From positions 2,677,595 to 2,741,594 of the forward strand of contig NZ_GL892076.1 of assembly GCF_000213975.1 (NCBI RefSeq): a stretch of 64,000 nt of DNA, in the 5' to 3' direction. Each line of letters begins with the position of its first letter. The stretch's first letter is position 1. The translations under genes were made by a program, and so were the position numbers. The stretch is from Centipeda periodontii DSM 2778. GTDB lineage: Bacteria > Bacillota > Negativicutes > Selenomonadales > Selenomonadaceae. The notes beneath the pieces were generated by a model. It was not told the DNA's origin. It ran no database searches and was given only the letters and a program-made list of their open reading frames with translations. Below are positions 53,569 to 62,021 of the stretch, in pieces.

Positions 53569-54682
53569 TTTGGCGGGAAACAAGACCTATCGCAGAGGCG
53601 GTTCGCAGGAAATGGGCATTCCTGCGCGGTGTGCGGAAACCGCCCCCGGCAATGTGCGCCGTATGGGCGAGGTATCCATGAGCGTACGGCAGGACGCCAT
53701 TACGCCCGAATATTTCATCACCCATTTCTACGAATACCTTCCGCGCTACATCGCGGGCGGTGCGCCCACAGCGGACACGCGCGACACGTACGAACTGGCG
53801 ATTCGCCTCTTCCTCCACTGGTGCATGGAGCAGGGACTCCACCCGCTCAGTGACGTACACGATTACCAGATTCGCGTCTACATGGAGGAGATGCGCACGC
53901 GTGGCTACAGCGCGGCAACGCTCATGATCAAGGGCGCGGCAATCCGTGCCTTTTACAAGGTTGCACAGCGCCTCTCCTTCATCGCTGAGAATCCCTGCGC
54001 CGATCTGCAACTGCGCAATCCGCAGCACCTCGACGAGGACTATAAATATCTCACCATCGATCAGATCAAGGAGATCTGCGAGGGGCTCGCGGCGGACAAG
54101 AACGCCCTGCGCCGACTGCGCAACCTCCTCATCGTCTACCTCATGGGCGTCGAGGGACTGCGCGTCGTCGAGGTCATGCGCCTCTCGGACGAGGACATCG
54201 ACTGGCAGCGCGGGCGCATCGAGATCCGGGGGAAAGGGCATGCGGGGATCATCTACCCATGCGAGGAGACGTTTCAGCTTCTCAAAGCGTACATCGAAAC
54301 GCGCGGTGCCATACCGCCCGAGAATCGTCTCACACCGACCGTCATCTCGTGTTCGCCGAACAATCGGAACGGGCGCATCACGCGCGTCGGCATCCGCTAC
54401 GTCATCAACAAGGCACTGACGGATGCAGGGCTCAAGCAGCCCGGCTACGCGTGTCATCTCTTTCGCCACAGCTGCGGCACAAACCTCTATCAGGAGACCA
54501 AAGACCTGCGTGTCGTGCAGGAGACTCTGCGCCAGCGCAGCCCCAAAGTCACCGCGAAATACGCCCACGTTCACGATCGTATGGAGAAACGATATACCGG
54601 CGGCATCTCGCCGGGGATGAACATGGGGGCTGTGCAGGATGTGGCAACAGCAGAATCCGCACAAAATATGAAACGGCAGTGA
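53549..54682 (+). CDS. Tyrosine recombinase/integrase (XerC/D-like)
   Basis: A 377-residue (or shorter, from TTG 53570) site-specific recombinase. An N-terminal SAM-like core-binding domain (about 50-150) precedes the catalytic domain (about 165-365). Catalytic residues seen are Arg in VEGLRVVEV, Lys in EIRGKGHAG, H-x-x-R in HLFRHSCGT and the nucleophile Tyr in VTAKYAHVHD. The second His of the usual LGH motif is replaced (LRQ). There are no phage genes nearby; it may be a standalone or mobile-element integrase. Confidence 0.88.
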   Translation: MMEEGDFLAGNKTYRRGGSQEMGIPARCAETAPGNVRRMGEVSMSVRQDAITPEYFITHFYEYLPRYIAGGAPTADTRDTYELAIRLFLHWCMEQGLHPLSDVHDYQIRVYMEEMRTRGYSAATLMIKGAAIRAFYKVAQRLSFIAENPCADLQLRNPQHLDEDYKYLTIDQIKEICEGLAADKNALRRLRNLLIVYLMGVEGLRVVEVMRLSDEDIDWQRGRIEIRGKGHAGIIYPCEETFQLLKAYIETRGAIPPENRLTPTVISCSPNNRNGRITRVGIRYVINKALTDAGLKQPGYACHLFRHSCGTNLYQETKDLRVVQETLRQRSPKVTAKYAHVHDRMEKRYTGGISPGMNMGAVQDVATAESAQNMKRQ

Positions 54683-54702
54683 GACTTACTCACTGCCGTT
54701 TC
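54670..54702. terminator. Bidirectional terminator
   Basis: GAAACGGCAGTGAG and CTCACTGCCGTTTC form a perfect 14-bp stem with loop ACTTA, between convergent genes. Confidence 0.85.
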
Positions 54703-54720
54703 TACATGCAGGATACACTC

Positions 54721-55773
54721 TTATTTTCCATCCAAGTGCCTGACACACGCCGCAATAATCTCCTCAGGTCTTACATGGTAGAGACAGTGGGGCTGCGGAT
54801 AGCTCGGACAGTCCGTTTCCCCATAGCTGCACGGGCAGCACGGCTCATGCGAGGTAAACGCCGTTGCGTTGTCACTGATCGGATGCCAACGGCGCGGCGA
54901 AGTGCACCCGAACATAACCACGAGCGGAACGCCCGTCACTGCCGCAATGTGAGCGCCGCCTGTGTCCACACTGACGAGCAGGTCCAGCTGTGCGTAGAAT
55001 GCAGCGAGTTCCATAAGATTTGTTTTCCCGCAGAGGTTTTCGACAGGCAGCCCGATCGCCGCAATCACTTCCTCGGCGTAGGCATGGTCGCCCGGTGCAC
55101 CCGTCACATAGAACGCAGCGTCATAGCGTGCGTAAAGCGCTCGAACAATTTCTACGAAATACTCCTTCGGCCACGTTTTCAGCCCGAACGTTCCCTTGAC
55201 GCAAAGTCCGATCTTTCGTTTGCCCGCCGCCGGCAGGAGAAATGCCGCCGCCTTTTCCCGTTGCATCTCGGTGGGCTGCGGCAGGATCGGGCGTTCGTGT
55301 CCCTCAACCCCTGTAAAGCCGCGAATGATCTCCTGATACGTCTCTGCCTGTAGCGTATCGTCGAGATCATGCTTGATCGGAACGGTATGCGTATAGAGCC
55401 ATGTCACACGACTCGGTTTATCGTCAAAAACGCGCGAGGGCCCGACGCGGACGGGGATCCTCGCGAGCCAGCACAAGAGCGCAGGGCGCAGCTTACGGTC
55501 AAACGAAATGGCAAGATCAAATTTTCGTGCGCGCAGTTCCCGCACCATCGCCCACGTTCTCCTGATGGAGTTCTGCTTTGCCTTGTAGTCAAAGAGAATC
55601 ACATCGTCAATCACGGGATTGCACTCGATTACCTCCCGCACGATGGGACGCGACAGCATCGTGATGCGTGCGTTCGGATAGACCTTTTTGAGCAGGGCGA
55701 TCGCACTCGTCGTGAGAATGACATCACCGAGGTTCACCATCGCATAGACGAGGATGTTATGATACTCCCTCAC
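54721..55773 (-). CDS. Glycosyltransferase family 9 (heptosyltransferase-like)
   Basis: A 350-residue GT-B enzyme. ILVYAMVNLGDVILTTSAIALLKKVYP, FDLAISFDRKLRPALL, GLCVKGTFGLKTWP and the donor-site SVDTGGAHIAAVTGVPLVVMFGCTSPRRWHP (cited in pieces) are GT9 signatures. It probably adds a heptose to the LPS core. The C-terminal Cys-rich EPCCPCSYGETDC is common in GT9. It is the last gene of the LPS operon and overlaps the DUF535 gene by 4 bases. Confidence 0.9.
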   Translation of the reverse strand: MREYHNILVYAMVNLGDVILTTSAIALLKKVYPNARITMLSRPIVREVIECNPVIDDVILFDYKAKQNSIRRTWAMVRELRARKFDLAISFDRKLRPALLCWLARIPVRVGPSRVFDDKPSRVTWLYTHTVPIKHDLDDTLQAETYQEIIRGFTGVEGHERPILPQPTEMQREKAAAFLLPAAGKRKIGLCVKGTFGLKTWPKEYFVEIVRALYARYDAAFYVTGAPGDHAYAEEVIAAIGLPVENLCGKTNLMELAAFYAQLDLLVSVDTGGAHIAAVTGVPLVVMFGCTSPRRWHPISDNATAFTSHEPCCPCSYGETDCPSYPQPHCLYHVRPEEIIAACVRHLDGK

Positions 55774-56672
55774 GGCTTCAGAACCTCCCCCATCCGCGCG
55801 GCGATCGCTGCGTCCACCTCGTCGAGAAAGGCAAAGCGGCGCCGATAGACCGCACGCTTGCGCGTCGGCACTTCCTCCATCGTCTTGCGCGGCAGGGTAA
55901 GCGGAATCTCATAGAAGCGTTCATCTGCCGTCTGCGTGCCGCCCGCCTCCTCCCAGAACGCGCCGAAATCCGTCTTGAGCTTGCGGTTGCGGCGCAGGTG
56001 ATTGTTTGCATAGTACCCCGCATTCGACACGGCGAGAATGCGCTGTATGCCGAGAGAGCGCGCGACTGCCTGCACCATGTAGAGGATGAGGTTTTTCGTG
56101 CGGAAGCGGTGTGCGCGCTTCGTCATCTCGCGCACAAAATCCTGCGCATTCTCCGTGTTTGGACCCTGCATCGCACCGATCACGAGCGTCGGCATGCCGT
56201 CCCGCTGCTCGATCCAGAACATGATCTGATAGAGATGTTCCCCATCCACATCCATCATCACAGATAGCAGCCCCTCCTTGCGCTGTCCCGGCTCGAACTT
56301 CAGATAGGCGTTCCACCTCAGATCCGTATCCGATGAATGCCAGATTTCATGACCGTGATTAAGACTCAGATCCACAAAGTCCGCACATTTCAGTCGTTCT
56401 TCCAAAAAGGAATAGTGATCCTTAATCAGAGAGATGCGCGCACTGATCGTCGATCCTGCATAAAAAAAGGCACGCGTCGCCTGTTCGAGCGGAAACGGAT
56501 TGCGTTTGTAGACGGCACGCCGTGCCTCTGTCTCTTGAAAGAACTCATAGAGTTCGCGCAGCTTCCGTCGATGCAGGAGTCCGCGCACCATAAAGACGAG
56601 CGCACGGTGACGCTCGCGTGGATTGTCGAACCGATAGGCACGGTGCGCGACGGCGCGAATCTCAGCAATCAT
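55770..56672 (-). CDS. DUF535 (VirK/YbjX family) protein
   Basis: A 300-residue soluble protein. FERLKCADFVDLSLNHGHEIWHSSDTDLRWNAYLKFEPGQRKEG-like central part (key residues: LRWNAYLKFEPGQRKEGLLS), IGAMQGPNT and KNLILYMVQAVARSLGI are the VirK/YbjX hallmarks. In Proteobacteria the family is linked to virulence and outer-membrane stress, with unknown biochemistry. It overlaps both neighbours by 4 bases, so it belongs to the LPS operon. Confidence 0.85.
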   Translation of the reverse strand: MIAEIRAVAHRAYRFDNPRERHRALVFMVRGLLHRRKLRELYEFFQETEARRAVYKRNPFPLEQATRAFFYAGSTISARISLIKDHYSFLEERLKCADFVDLSLNHGHEIWHSSDTDLRWNAYLKFEPGQRKEGLLSVMMDVDGEHLYQIMFWIEQRDGMPTLVIGAMQGPNTENAQDFVREMTKRAHRFRTKNLILYMVQAVARSLGIQRILAVSNAGYYANNHLRRNRKLKTDFGAFWEEAGGTQTADERFYEIPLTLPRKTMEEVPTRKRAVYRRRFAFLDEVDAAIAARMGEVLKP

Positions 56673-57448
56673 AAAACATCTCCCGTATGGCGATTCGTCT
56701 GATCCAAATAGTACAGCTTTACATATTTCGCCATCGTGTAAAAATAGTGAAATACCGCAAGAATGAACCCAATCCGCCCGTCAAGAAACCCACACTTTAG
56801 AAAGTACATGCGAAAACTTGCCCAAACAGGATGCAGGATCATATCGGCAAGATTCGCACGCCGCCCTGCGTTGTACGATTTCTGCGCAGCAAGCGTCGTG
56901 TAGGTATTCAGCTTGCCCAGATAGTGAACCCAGTCACGATAGGGATAGTGTACGAGATAGGATTTCCTCGGGAGCTTGATCTCCTGATACGGGTGACAGA
57001 TCTTTGGGTGCACAAGCCCTGTGACACTCGTCCCATCGCGCGGCAGGAGACGGACGACATAGTCCGGAAACCAGCCGCCATGCCGGAGCGGCTGCTCGAA
57101 ATAATAGCTCAGGCGCGCGTTCGCATATGCATAGCGCCGATCATCCGCCGCAACGATTTCCTTGATACGCTCTGCAAGCTGCGATGTCACGCGCTCATCT
57201 GCATCCAAAAAATAAATCCAATCGCACGCCGCTTCCCCCACGGCAAAGGTCTGCTGCGCGCCCCAGTCGCCGGCAAGCGCACGTTGCACAACACGCGCTC
57301 CAAGAGCGCGTGCCAGTTCCGCCGTCCGGTCCGTACTGAAATCATCAATAACAACGACTTCATCAGCAAAGGAAACGCTGCGAATACAGTCCTCTATGTT
57401 CTGCTCCTCATTCTTTGCGAGAATGAGCACCGATAGATTCTGAGCCAT
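56669..57448 (-). CDS. Glycosyltransferase family 2 (LPS core, WaaE/KdtX-like)
   Basis: A 259-residue GT-A enzyme. SVLILAKNEEQNIEDCIRSVSFADEVVVIDDFSTDRTAELA opens the nucleotide-sugar domain (key: VIDDFSTD), WIYFLDADERV is the DxD motif, and HGGWFPDYVVRLLPRDG and HYLGKLNTYTTLAAQ match WaaE/KdtX. It probably adds a sugar to the LPS core. ATG 57448 was chosen for AAAGGA upstream; a further ATG at 57472 lacks a site and overlaps the previous gene. Confidence 0.88.
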   Translation of the reverse strand: MAQNLSVLILAKNEEQNIEDCIRSVSFADEVVVIDDFSTDRTAELARALGARVVQRALAGDWGAQQTFAVGEAACDWIYFLDADERVTSQLAERIKEIVAADDRRYAYANARLSYYFEQPLRHGGWFPDYVVRLLPRDGTSVTGLVHPKICHPYQEIKLPRKSYLVHYPYRDWVHYLGKLNTYTTLAAQKSYNAGRRANLADMILHPVWASFRMYFLKCGFLDGRIGFILAVFHYFYTMAKYVKLYYLDQTNRHTGDVL

Positions 57449-57468
57449 AACGCCGTCCTTTCCTGCCT

Positions 57469-58620
57469 TCATGCTTTTGAATGCGGTTTGATAATCTCCA
57501 TAATATGCGCAGCAAAACGCGCAGGCGCATATTCATCGGCAGCACAGTGAAGTGCTTCATGCCAACGAGGCGCGCGGCTGTCATATTCGTTGATGAATGT
57601 CTCAAGCGCCGCCCCGAGTGCCGTCATATTCCCACTGGGGAACGTCATCCCTATCGAAAAGCGTTCAAACACCTCGGGATTCATGTCGTCGCTCGTGAGG
57701 ACGGGCTTTTGAAAGCCGATTGCCGTGAAGAGCATCGCCCCCCAGTGGTAGCGGTAACGCGGTGCAGAGTACGGCAGAAGAAGCGCATCCATATCTGCAA
57801 TGGCACGCTGCCACTCTGCTCCGATCAGCCCGCGATGCAGGAAGGTTATGCCCTTTCCCTCGTGCGCCGCAATGATGCGCTCGAACTCCGCCGCATCCTC
57901 CGCGTGCATGGTCGAACCCTGCACCATGAGACGAACAGGCCGCGTATAGTTCCCCGCAAGATAAACGTTCAGAAGATCTTCCAGGCGCTTTTCCCTGCGA
58001 AACTGCCCAAAGAAACCGATGGTGATCGGCTCATCTGCTGCTACAGGCGAATGCGGTACAACTTCGATGTCGCGCGGCACGAACGTCGGCGGCGGCATCA
58101 GCCGAATATTGGGACGTTGTTCCCCCAAAAGAGTGTTTCCAAAAGTCAGCACAACGGGGCGAATGTTCGTATATTTTGCAAGCGCATCCGCAGCCCCAAG
58201 AAATTTCGAAGCCTCGCTCGGATTGATGCCATGCTGGATGAAGACGACGGGAACGGGCGAGCGGCGCAGAACGCTCTGTCGCAGTGCACGGAGATAACGA
58301 TAGGTCGAGGTCGGAACGATGAGCGCGTCAAACGCCCCTCCCTTCGCAGCCTCATACAGCGCACGATACCACCCAAACCGCCGCCGTTCACGTTGCACAG
58401 AGAGCAGCATTTTTCGAATCCCGCGTGCATTCGTGTAGAGCACCGGTGCCCCGGACAGATATTGCACGGGGACATGATAATCCATGCCGAATTGAAATCC
58501 CTCAGGTACATAGAACACAATCTCATGCCCGAGCGCCTTCAGCTCATCCACCAGAATACGGTCAAAATCGACCTCATGCCCGCCGGGGGTCATGATGTTT
58601 TCAAATATGGCGATTCTCAC
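57469..58620 (-). CDS. Glycosyltransferase, GT-B fold (GT4-like)
   Basis: A 383-residue protein starting MRIAIFENIMTPGGHEVDFDRILVDELKALGHEIVFYVPEG (key: TPGGHEVDF). The C-terminal domain has ITIGFFGQFRREKRLEDLLNVY and the donor-site region MDALLLPYSAPRYRYHWGAMLFTAIGFQKPVLTSDD (cited in part). It resembles GT4 enzymes but lacks a clear EX7E glycine-rich motif. It is in the LPS operon, directly downstream of the ATPase/nuclease-like cassette. Confidence 0.8.
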   Translation of the reverse strand: MRIAIFENIMTPGGHEVDFDRILVDELKALGHEIVFYVPEGFQFGMDYHVPVQYLSGAPVLYTNARGIRKMLLSVQRERRRFGWYRALYEAAKGGAFDALIVPTSTYRYLRALRQSVLRRSPVPVVFIQHGINPSEASKFLGAADALAKYTNIRPVVLTFGNTLLGEQRPNIRLMPPPTFVPRDIEVVPHSPVAADEPITIGFFGQFRREKRLEDLLNVYLAGNYTRPVRLMVQGSTMHAEDAAEFERIIAAHEGKGITFLHRGLIGAEWQRAIADMDALLLPYSAPRYRYHWGAMLFTAIGFQKPVLTSDDMNPEVFERFSIGMTFPSGNMTALGAALETFINEYDSRAPRWHEALHCAADEYAPARFAAHIMEIIKPHSKA

Positions 58621-58631
58621 GTCACACCCCC

Positions 58632-59258
58632 CTATACAACACCTTGTTCTTTCAAATAATCTTCGAACTCCACCTGATTCAGTGTATGCACCTGACGAAA
58701 CAGATAGCCCTTGAATCGATCCAATCCGAAGAGGACAATACGTCTATTTGCCCAGCCTCTGGCTGCCTTATAAATCATCGTTCGATGCAATGACTCTTGA
58801 ACGTTTTGCCGCTCTAATCCTTTTCTCGTTTGCGGAGTAGGACATCTTTCATCGTACTTTTGTTTATTATAAACCAGAATATAGTCCATATACTTTCGCG
58901 TATAAGAAATATTCTGCTTAAAGTCCGAACGATACCACGAAAGATCAAATTTATCATCAAAAATCAAGAGCAAGCTATCATATAGCTTAAAAATAATCTC
59001 ATTATTTTCAGGAGCTCCTATTTTCCCATTCTTGAACTCAATGAATACAATATGATCTTCGTCCAGCCATAAGGCATCATTGGAGCAGGGGGTTTGTGTC
59101 AACTGCAGAGCGCAGTTCTCAACATACCAATCCTTCAGTCCGTCAAAATCAAAGACCTTAATCGAGCTCTCGCACATATATGCTTTTTTAGCCGAATCGA
59201 ATGAAATGTCATGAAGCGTTTTGCAACAACTTTGAAAATGTAAAGGCATTATCCCCAT
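58632..59258 (-). CDS. PD-(D/E)XK-like nuclease candidate, partner of the AAA ATPase
   Basis: A 208-residue protein that I cannot assign to a named family. SNDALWLDEDHIVFIEFKNGK reads as a PD-(D/E)XK nuclease core: Asp61 in SNDAL, then E74-x-K76 after a hydrophobic strand, followed by a helix (IIFKLYDSLLLIF). A C-terminal basic part has YKAARGWANRRIVLFGLDRFKGYLF. ATG 59258 has GAGG 11 bases upstream; a TTG overlapping the ATPase stop would add three residues. It is encoded immediately after the ATPase with the same AT-rich composition. It may be the effector of a two-gene defence system (inference). Confidence 0.6.
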   Translation of the reverse strand: MGIMPLHFQSCCKTLHDISFDSAKKAYMCESSIKVFDFDGLKDWYVENCALQLTQTPCSNDALWLDEDHIVFIEFKNGKIGAPENNEIIFKLYDSLLLIFDDKFDLSWYRSDFKQNISYTRKYMDYILVYNKQKYDERCPTPQTRKGLERQNVQESLHRTMIYKAARGWANRRIVLFGLDRFKGYLFRQVHTLNQVEFEDYLKEQGVV

Positions 59259-59263
59259 AGGAT

Positions 59264-60532
59264 TCAAGACCTCATGCGAAGTTCTGCGCGTAGATTTTCC
59301 AATATCTGTACAGGTGCAGACATCTTCTCATAGATTTGATCGAGTTCACCAGAAACATCAATGAACGACACTCTCTTACCATCATTTTTAGACAGATAGT
59401 AGTGTGACTTTTCTGCAACTCCATACTTACATGCGTATAACTCGATTGCATCGAGAAAAAAAGGACTATGCGTTGTAATGAGTACGGTCAGATTGAACTC
59501 TTTCTGGAGCAGGACAAGAATCTCTGCATAACGTAGCTGCCATTCAGGATGGAGATGAACCTCCGGCTCATCCAGAATAAGCACACCTTTTTCATGAAGC
59601 GTACCATTTTCAAGCAGACGCTTCAATATGGCAAAGGATTTCATTCCTGCTGACCAGTTTTCTACGTTAAGAGGCTGATCTTGCCCTTCCGTCTCCAAAA
59701 CAAAACGCCGCCGATTACGCGTCAGATTGCCGGGTACAATCCGCTGAAACATGGAAAATATTTCAGCCATTTTTCTTTTTATCTCAAGTCCCTCAATCAC
59801 TCCGGGACGCTCATCTGTCTCCAGATATTTAAGCAGCCCTTCTCTGAGAGGATTATTTTCTATCCCAAGAACTGCGAGTCTCATCTGAAAACACTTGTCA
59901 ATCAAAAAAGGATCGTCCACGTAAATGGCATCTTCAAGCAATTCGATTTCACTTCGATATGCTTTGCATTCATTCCTGTGGAACATCACATTCTTCGATT
60001 TTCCTTGAACATACAACGATATCTCTGCCTCTACATCATCATAGACAGAGTTGATTTGCCCTGCAAATATTCTAGAAAACGCATTTCCGACAAGAGATTT
60101 CTCGATTTCGCTATCAGAGGGTTCCAATGAATCTTCAATCTTAAACCGGAGATCCTGCTTTTCCTCCTCTAACAGATCAATATGCAGTTCCTCTTCAATA
60201 TTATGCAGGAGGTGTTCATACCAAGACTGCACTGATTTCACATTGGTGTCAAGACCATGAAAAAGCTTCGGCATCCCCTCCATTTCCATCATTCGGAGCA
60301 ACTGAAAACGTTCACTGTCACGCCTTAAAAGAACAGAGAAAAAGTCTCTTATCACATTTTTTCTTTCCTCCAGCACCTGCTGCGGCATATTTCTGAGAGC
60401 GTGAAACAATGTAAACAGAACTTTGCCAATCGTACTTTTCCCCGTATTGTTGTTTCCGGCAATGACAGTCAATCCATCAAAGTGAATCTCCGCTTCTTTA
60501 ATTTTTGCAAAATTCTTCAGTACTAGTTTCAT
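59264..60532 (-). CDS. AAA family ATPase (AAA15/OLD-like, defence-associated type)
   Basis: A 422-residue SMC/ABC-like ATPase. Walker A GNNNTGKST (26-34), a helical insert (about 45-270), an ABC-like signature NWSAGMKSF (292-300), Walker B VLILDEPEVHLHPEWQ (317-332) and the H-switch TTHSPF (353-358). This order is that of AAA15/AAA21 ATPases found in OLD-family nucleases, Septu, Gabija and related antiphage systems; no Toprim domain is present. It starts only 3 bases after the gmhB stop and overlaps or abuts the nuclease-like gene. It is more A+T rich than the surrounding LPS genes. Confidence 0.82.
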   Translation of the reverse strand: MKLVLKNFAKIKEAEIHFDGLTVIAGNNNTGKSTIGKVLFTLFHALRNMPQQVLEERKNVIRDFFSVLLRRDSERFQLLRMMEMEGMPKLFHGLDTNVKSVQSWYEHLLHNIEEELHIDLLEEEKQDLRFKIEDSLEPSDSEIEKSLVGNAFSRIFAGQINSVYDDVEAEISLYVQGKSKNVMFHRNECKAYRSEIELLEDAIYVDDPFLIDKCFQMRLAVLGIENNPLREGLLKYLETDERPGVIEGLEIKRKMAEIFSMFQRIVPGNLTRNRRRFVLETEGQDQPLNVENWSAGMKSFAILKRLLENGTLHEKGVLILDEPEVHLHPEWQLRYAEILVLLQKEFNLTVLITTHSPFFLDAIELYACKYGVAEKSHYYLSKNDGKRVSFIDVSGELDQIYEKMSAPVQILENLRAELRMRS

Positions 60533-60535
60533 TTG

Positions 60536-61060
60536 TTATATCCATTCATTGTATCTAGGAGATTCCACCGCCGCCTGCACGCAGTCGAGCAGACTCCCGC
60601 CCGTGTAGCGTACGCCTCGCACACCCGCACTCTCAGCGGCTTCGATATCGCGCGCGCCATCGCCAAAGAGGTACGAGGCAGCGGGGTCGATATCATGCTC
60701 TCGGATGGCGCGCAAGATCATGCCCGGTGCGGGCTTGCGGCAGTCACAAGGCTTCCTGTAGGCGGGGATTTCCGCCTCCGGATGGTGGGGACAGTAATAG
60801 AACGCGTCGATGTGTGCGCCGTGCTTTGTAAGCTGTGCATTCATCCAGTCGTGCAGACGCAGCACGGCGGCTTCGTCGTAATAGCCGCGTGCAATGCCGC
60901 TCTGATTCGTGACGACGACGACGATGTAGCCGTGTGCGTTCGCCCAGCGGATCGCCGCAACCGCGCCCTCCACCCAGATGAATTTTTCCGGCTCGTAGAG
61001 ATAGTCCACATCCTCGTTGAGCGTGCCGTCGCGGTCGAAGAAGATCGCCTTATTCGCCAT
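60536..61060 (-). CDS. gmhB: D-glycero-beta-D-manno-heptose 1,7-bisphosphate 7-phosphatase
   Basis: A 174-residue HAD phosphatase of the histidinol-phosphatase-like subfamily. KAIFFDRDGTLNEDVDYLY (nucleophile Asp), VVVVTNQSGIARGYY, the zinc loop CPHHPEAEIPAYRKPCDCRKPAPGM and SYLFGDGARDIEAA are characteristic. It makes heptose 1-phosphate for ADP-heptose. It overlaps hldD by 11 bases. Confidence 0.94.
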   Translation of the reverse strand: MANKAIFFDRDGTLNEDVDYLYEPEKFIWVEGAVAAIRWANAHGYIVVVVTNQSGIARGYYDEAAVLRLHDWMNAQLTKHGAHIDAFYYCPHHPEAEIPAYRKPCDCRKPAPGMILRAIREHDIDPAASYLFGDGARDIEAAESAGVRGVRYTGGSLLDCVQAAVESPRYNEWI

Positions 61061-62021
61061 AGGAGAAGTATCCGCCCGCCTTCAGGAAGTCACAGTACTC
61101 CCTGACCGCCTCCTCCATCGGGGTAAAGCCGCCGTCGTAGCCCGCCGCGAGAAGTGCTGTTGTATCTGCCTGCGTATAGTTCTGATACTTGCCGCGCAAG
61201 ACCTCCGGGAAGTCGCGGTAGACGATCTTGCCCTTGCCGAGCGCGGCAATGACGGCGTTTGCCGCCTCGTTGTAGCTGTGTGCGACGCCCGTACCGCAGT
61301 TGTAGACACCGCTCTCGCCACCATGCTCGAAGAAGTGGAGATTCACGCGCACAACATCGCCGACATAGACGAAGTCGCGGCGCTGCTCACCGTCCACGAT
61401 GCCCTCCGTCCCGCGGAAGAGACGTGCCTCACCCATCTCCATGATCTGATGATAGAGCTGATAGAAGATGGACGCCATCTTTCCCTTGTGATGCTCCTGC
61501 GGTCCGTAGACATTGAAGTATTTCAGTCCGACAATGGGACTGCGCGCCTCGGGAATCACCTGCCGCACATAGCGATCAAATGCGAGCTTCGAAAATGCGT
61601 AAGGGTTGAGCGCGTCCTCACATTTCCCACCCTCGGTGAAGCCGTTCTTTCCACCGCCGTAGGTCGACGCAGAGGAGGCATAGAAAAACGGGATGCGCGC
61701 CCCCATTGCAAAGTGCAGGAGCGCCTTGGAGTAGGAGTAGTTGACCTTCATCATGTAGTTGACATCGTACTCCATCGTGTCCGAGCATGCGCCCTCATGA
61801 AAAATCGCGTCGATATCCGTGCCGTCGAAGTCCCCCTCCTCGATGAGGTGGAGAAAGTCGTCCTTCTGCTGGTAGTCGATGAAATGCAGCCCGCGCAGAT
61901 TCTTGTAGTTCTCGCCGTCCTTCAGATCGTCGACGATGAGGATGTCCTTGTGCCCGCGCTCATTGAGCGCATGAACAAGGTTACTGCCGATGAATCCGGC
62001 GCCGCCGGTAACGATAATCAT
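61050..62021 (-). CDS. hldD: ADP-L-glycero-D-manno-heptose 6-epimerase
   Basis: A 323-residue SDR-type epimerase. The NAD(P) motif VTGGAGFIGSNLVHALNERG (4-23), IFHEGACSDT, the YxxxK in NPYAFSKLAFDRYV, KYFNVYGPQEHHKGKMASI and RDFVYVGDVVRVN are HldD/RfaD hallmarks. It makes ADP-L-glycero-D-manno-heptose, the sugar donor for the LPS inner core. It overlaps hldE by 4 bases. Confidence 0.95.
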   Translation of the reverse strand: MIIVTGGAGFIGSNLVHALNERGHKDILIVDDLKDGENYKNLRGLHFIDYQQKDDFLHLIEEGDFDGTDIDAIFHEGACSDTMEYDVNYMMKVNYSYSKALLHFAMGARIPFFYASSASTYGGGKNGFTEGGKCEDALNPYAFSKLAFDRYVRQVIPEARSPIVGLKYFNVYGPQEHHKGKMASIFYQLYHQIMEMGEARLFRGTEGIVDGEQRRDFVYVGDVVRVNLHFFEHGGESGVYNCGTGVAHSYNEAANAVIAALGKGKIVYRDFPEVLRGKYQNYTQADTTALLAAGYDGGFTPMEEAVREYCDFLKAGGYFSYGE

